Positions 6,069-6,085 of a DNA stretch of 6,085 nucleotides are shown here, one piece after another (position 1 is the stretch's first letter; each line of letters begins with the position of its first letter). This stretch comes from an uncultured Angelakisella sp. (lineage in GTDB: Bacteria > Bacillota > Clostridia > Oscillospirales > Ruminococcaceae), in the NCBI GenBank assembly GCA_910585535.1, contig CAJUFK010000162.1, forward strand, positions 1 to 6,085, written 5' to 3'. The notes below the pieces were generated by a model that was not told the origin of the DNA, did not search any database, and saw only the letters and a list, made by a program, of their open reading frames with translations. The position numbers and the translations under genes are program-made.

Positions 6069-6085
6069 CCAAAGAAGGCTTCTGC

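Overview
The window looks like chromosomal DNA from a GC-rich member of the Firmicutes, most likely a gut-type Clostridia/Oscillospiraceae lineage. I infer this from the EF-G and EF-Tu sequences, the fusA-tuf order of the str operon, strong AGGAGG-type ribosome binding sites, and the style of the ECF sigma factor with its membrane partner. The genus assignment is inference only; no database search was possible.

Layout. Bases 1-627 are the 3' end of fusA (EF-G domains IV and V). A strong extended -10 promoter at 652-680 precedes tuf (750-1949, EF-Tu), which ends at a 15-bp-stem terminator (1977-2014). A second very strong promoter (2029-2057) drives a small AT-richer gene of about 46 codons (2087-2226). 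This gene appears frameshifted at a run of five A residues, and its restored reading frame stops just before a bidirectional terminator (2231-2264). That terminator also serves a convergent minus-strand gene (2279-3007) for a two-helix membrane protein. Divergent from it is a plus-strand gene (3073-3636) for another small two-helix membrane protein that may be a distant relative. The 3' end of that gene overlaps, in antisense, a remnant (3591-3746, minus) of a second copy of the 2279-3007 gene.

From 3844 an ECF-type sigma factor gene (185 aa) overlaps by an ATGA junction a 493-aa single-pass membrane protein that is probably its anti-sigma/sensor partner (4398-5879). This pair is the clearest functional module outside the translation genes: a cytoplasmic N-terminal stub could hold the sigma factor, while a large extracytoplasmic domain could sense an unknown signal.

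The window ends in a structured non-coding region (5870-6085). It has two exact 31-bp direct repeats, several hairpins, a plus-strand terminator, and a second strong hairpin that reads as a minus-strand terminator for a gene beyond the window. The stop codon of the anti-sigma-like gene lies inside the first repeat.

No unmistakably new system is visible. The items most worth checking are the frameshifted small gene with its outsized promoter, the duplicated and decayed membrane gene with an antisense-derived tail on its neighbour, the direct-repeat element, and the unassigned sensor domain of the sigma partner.
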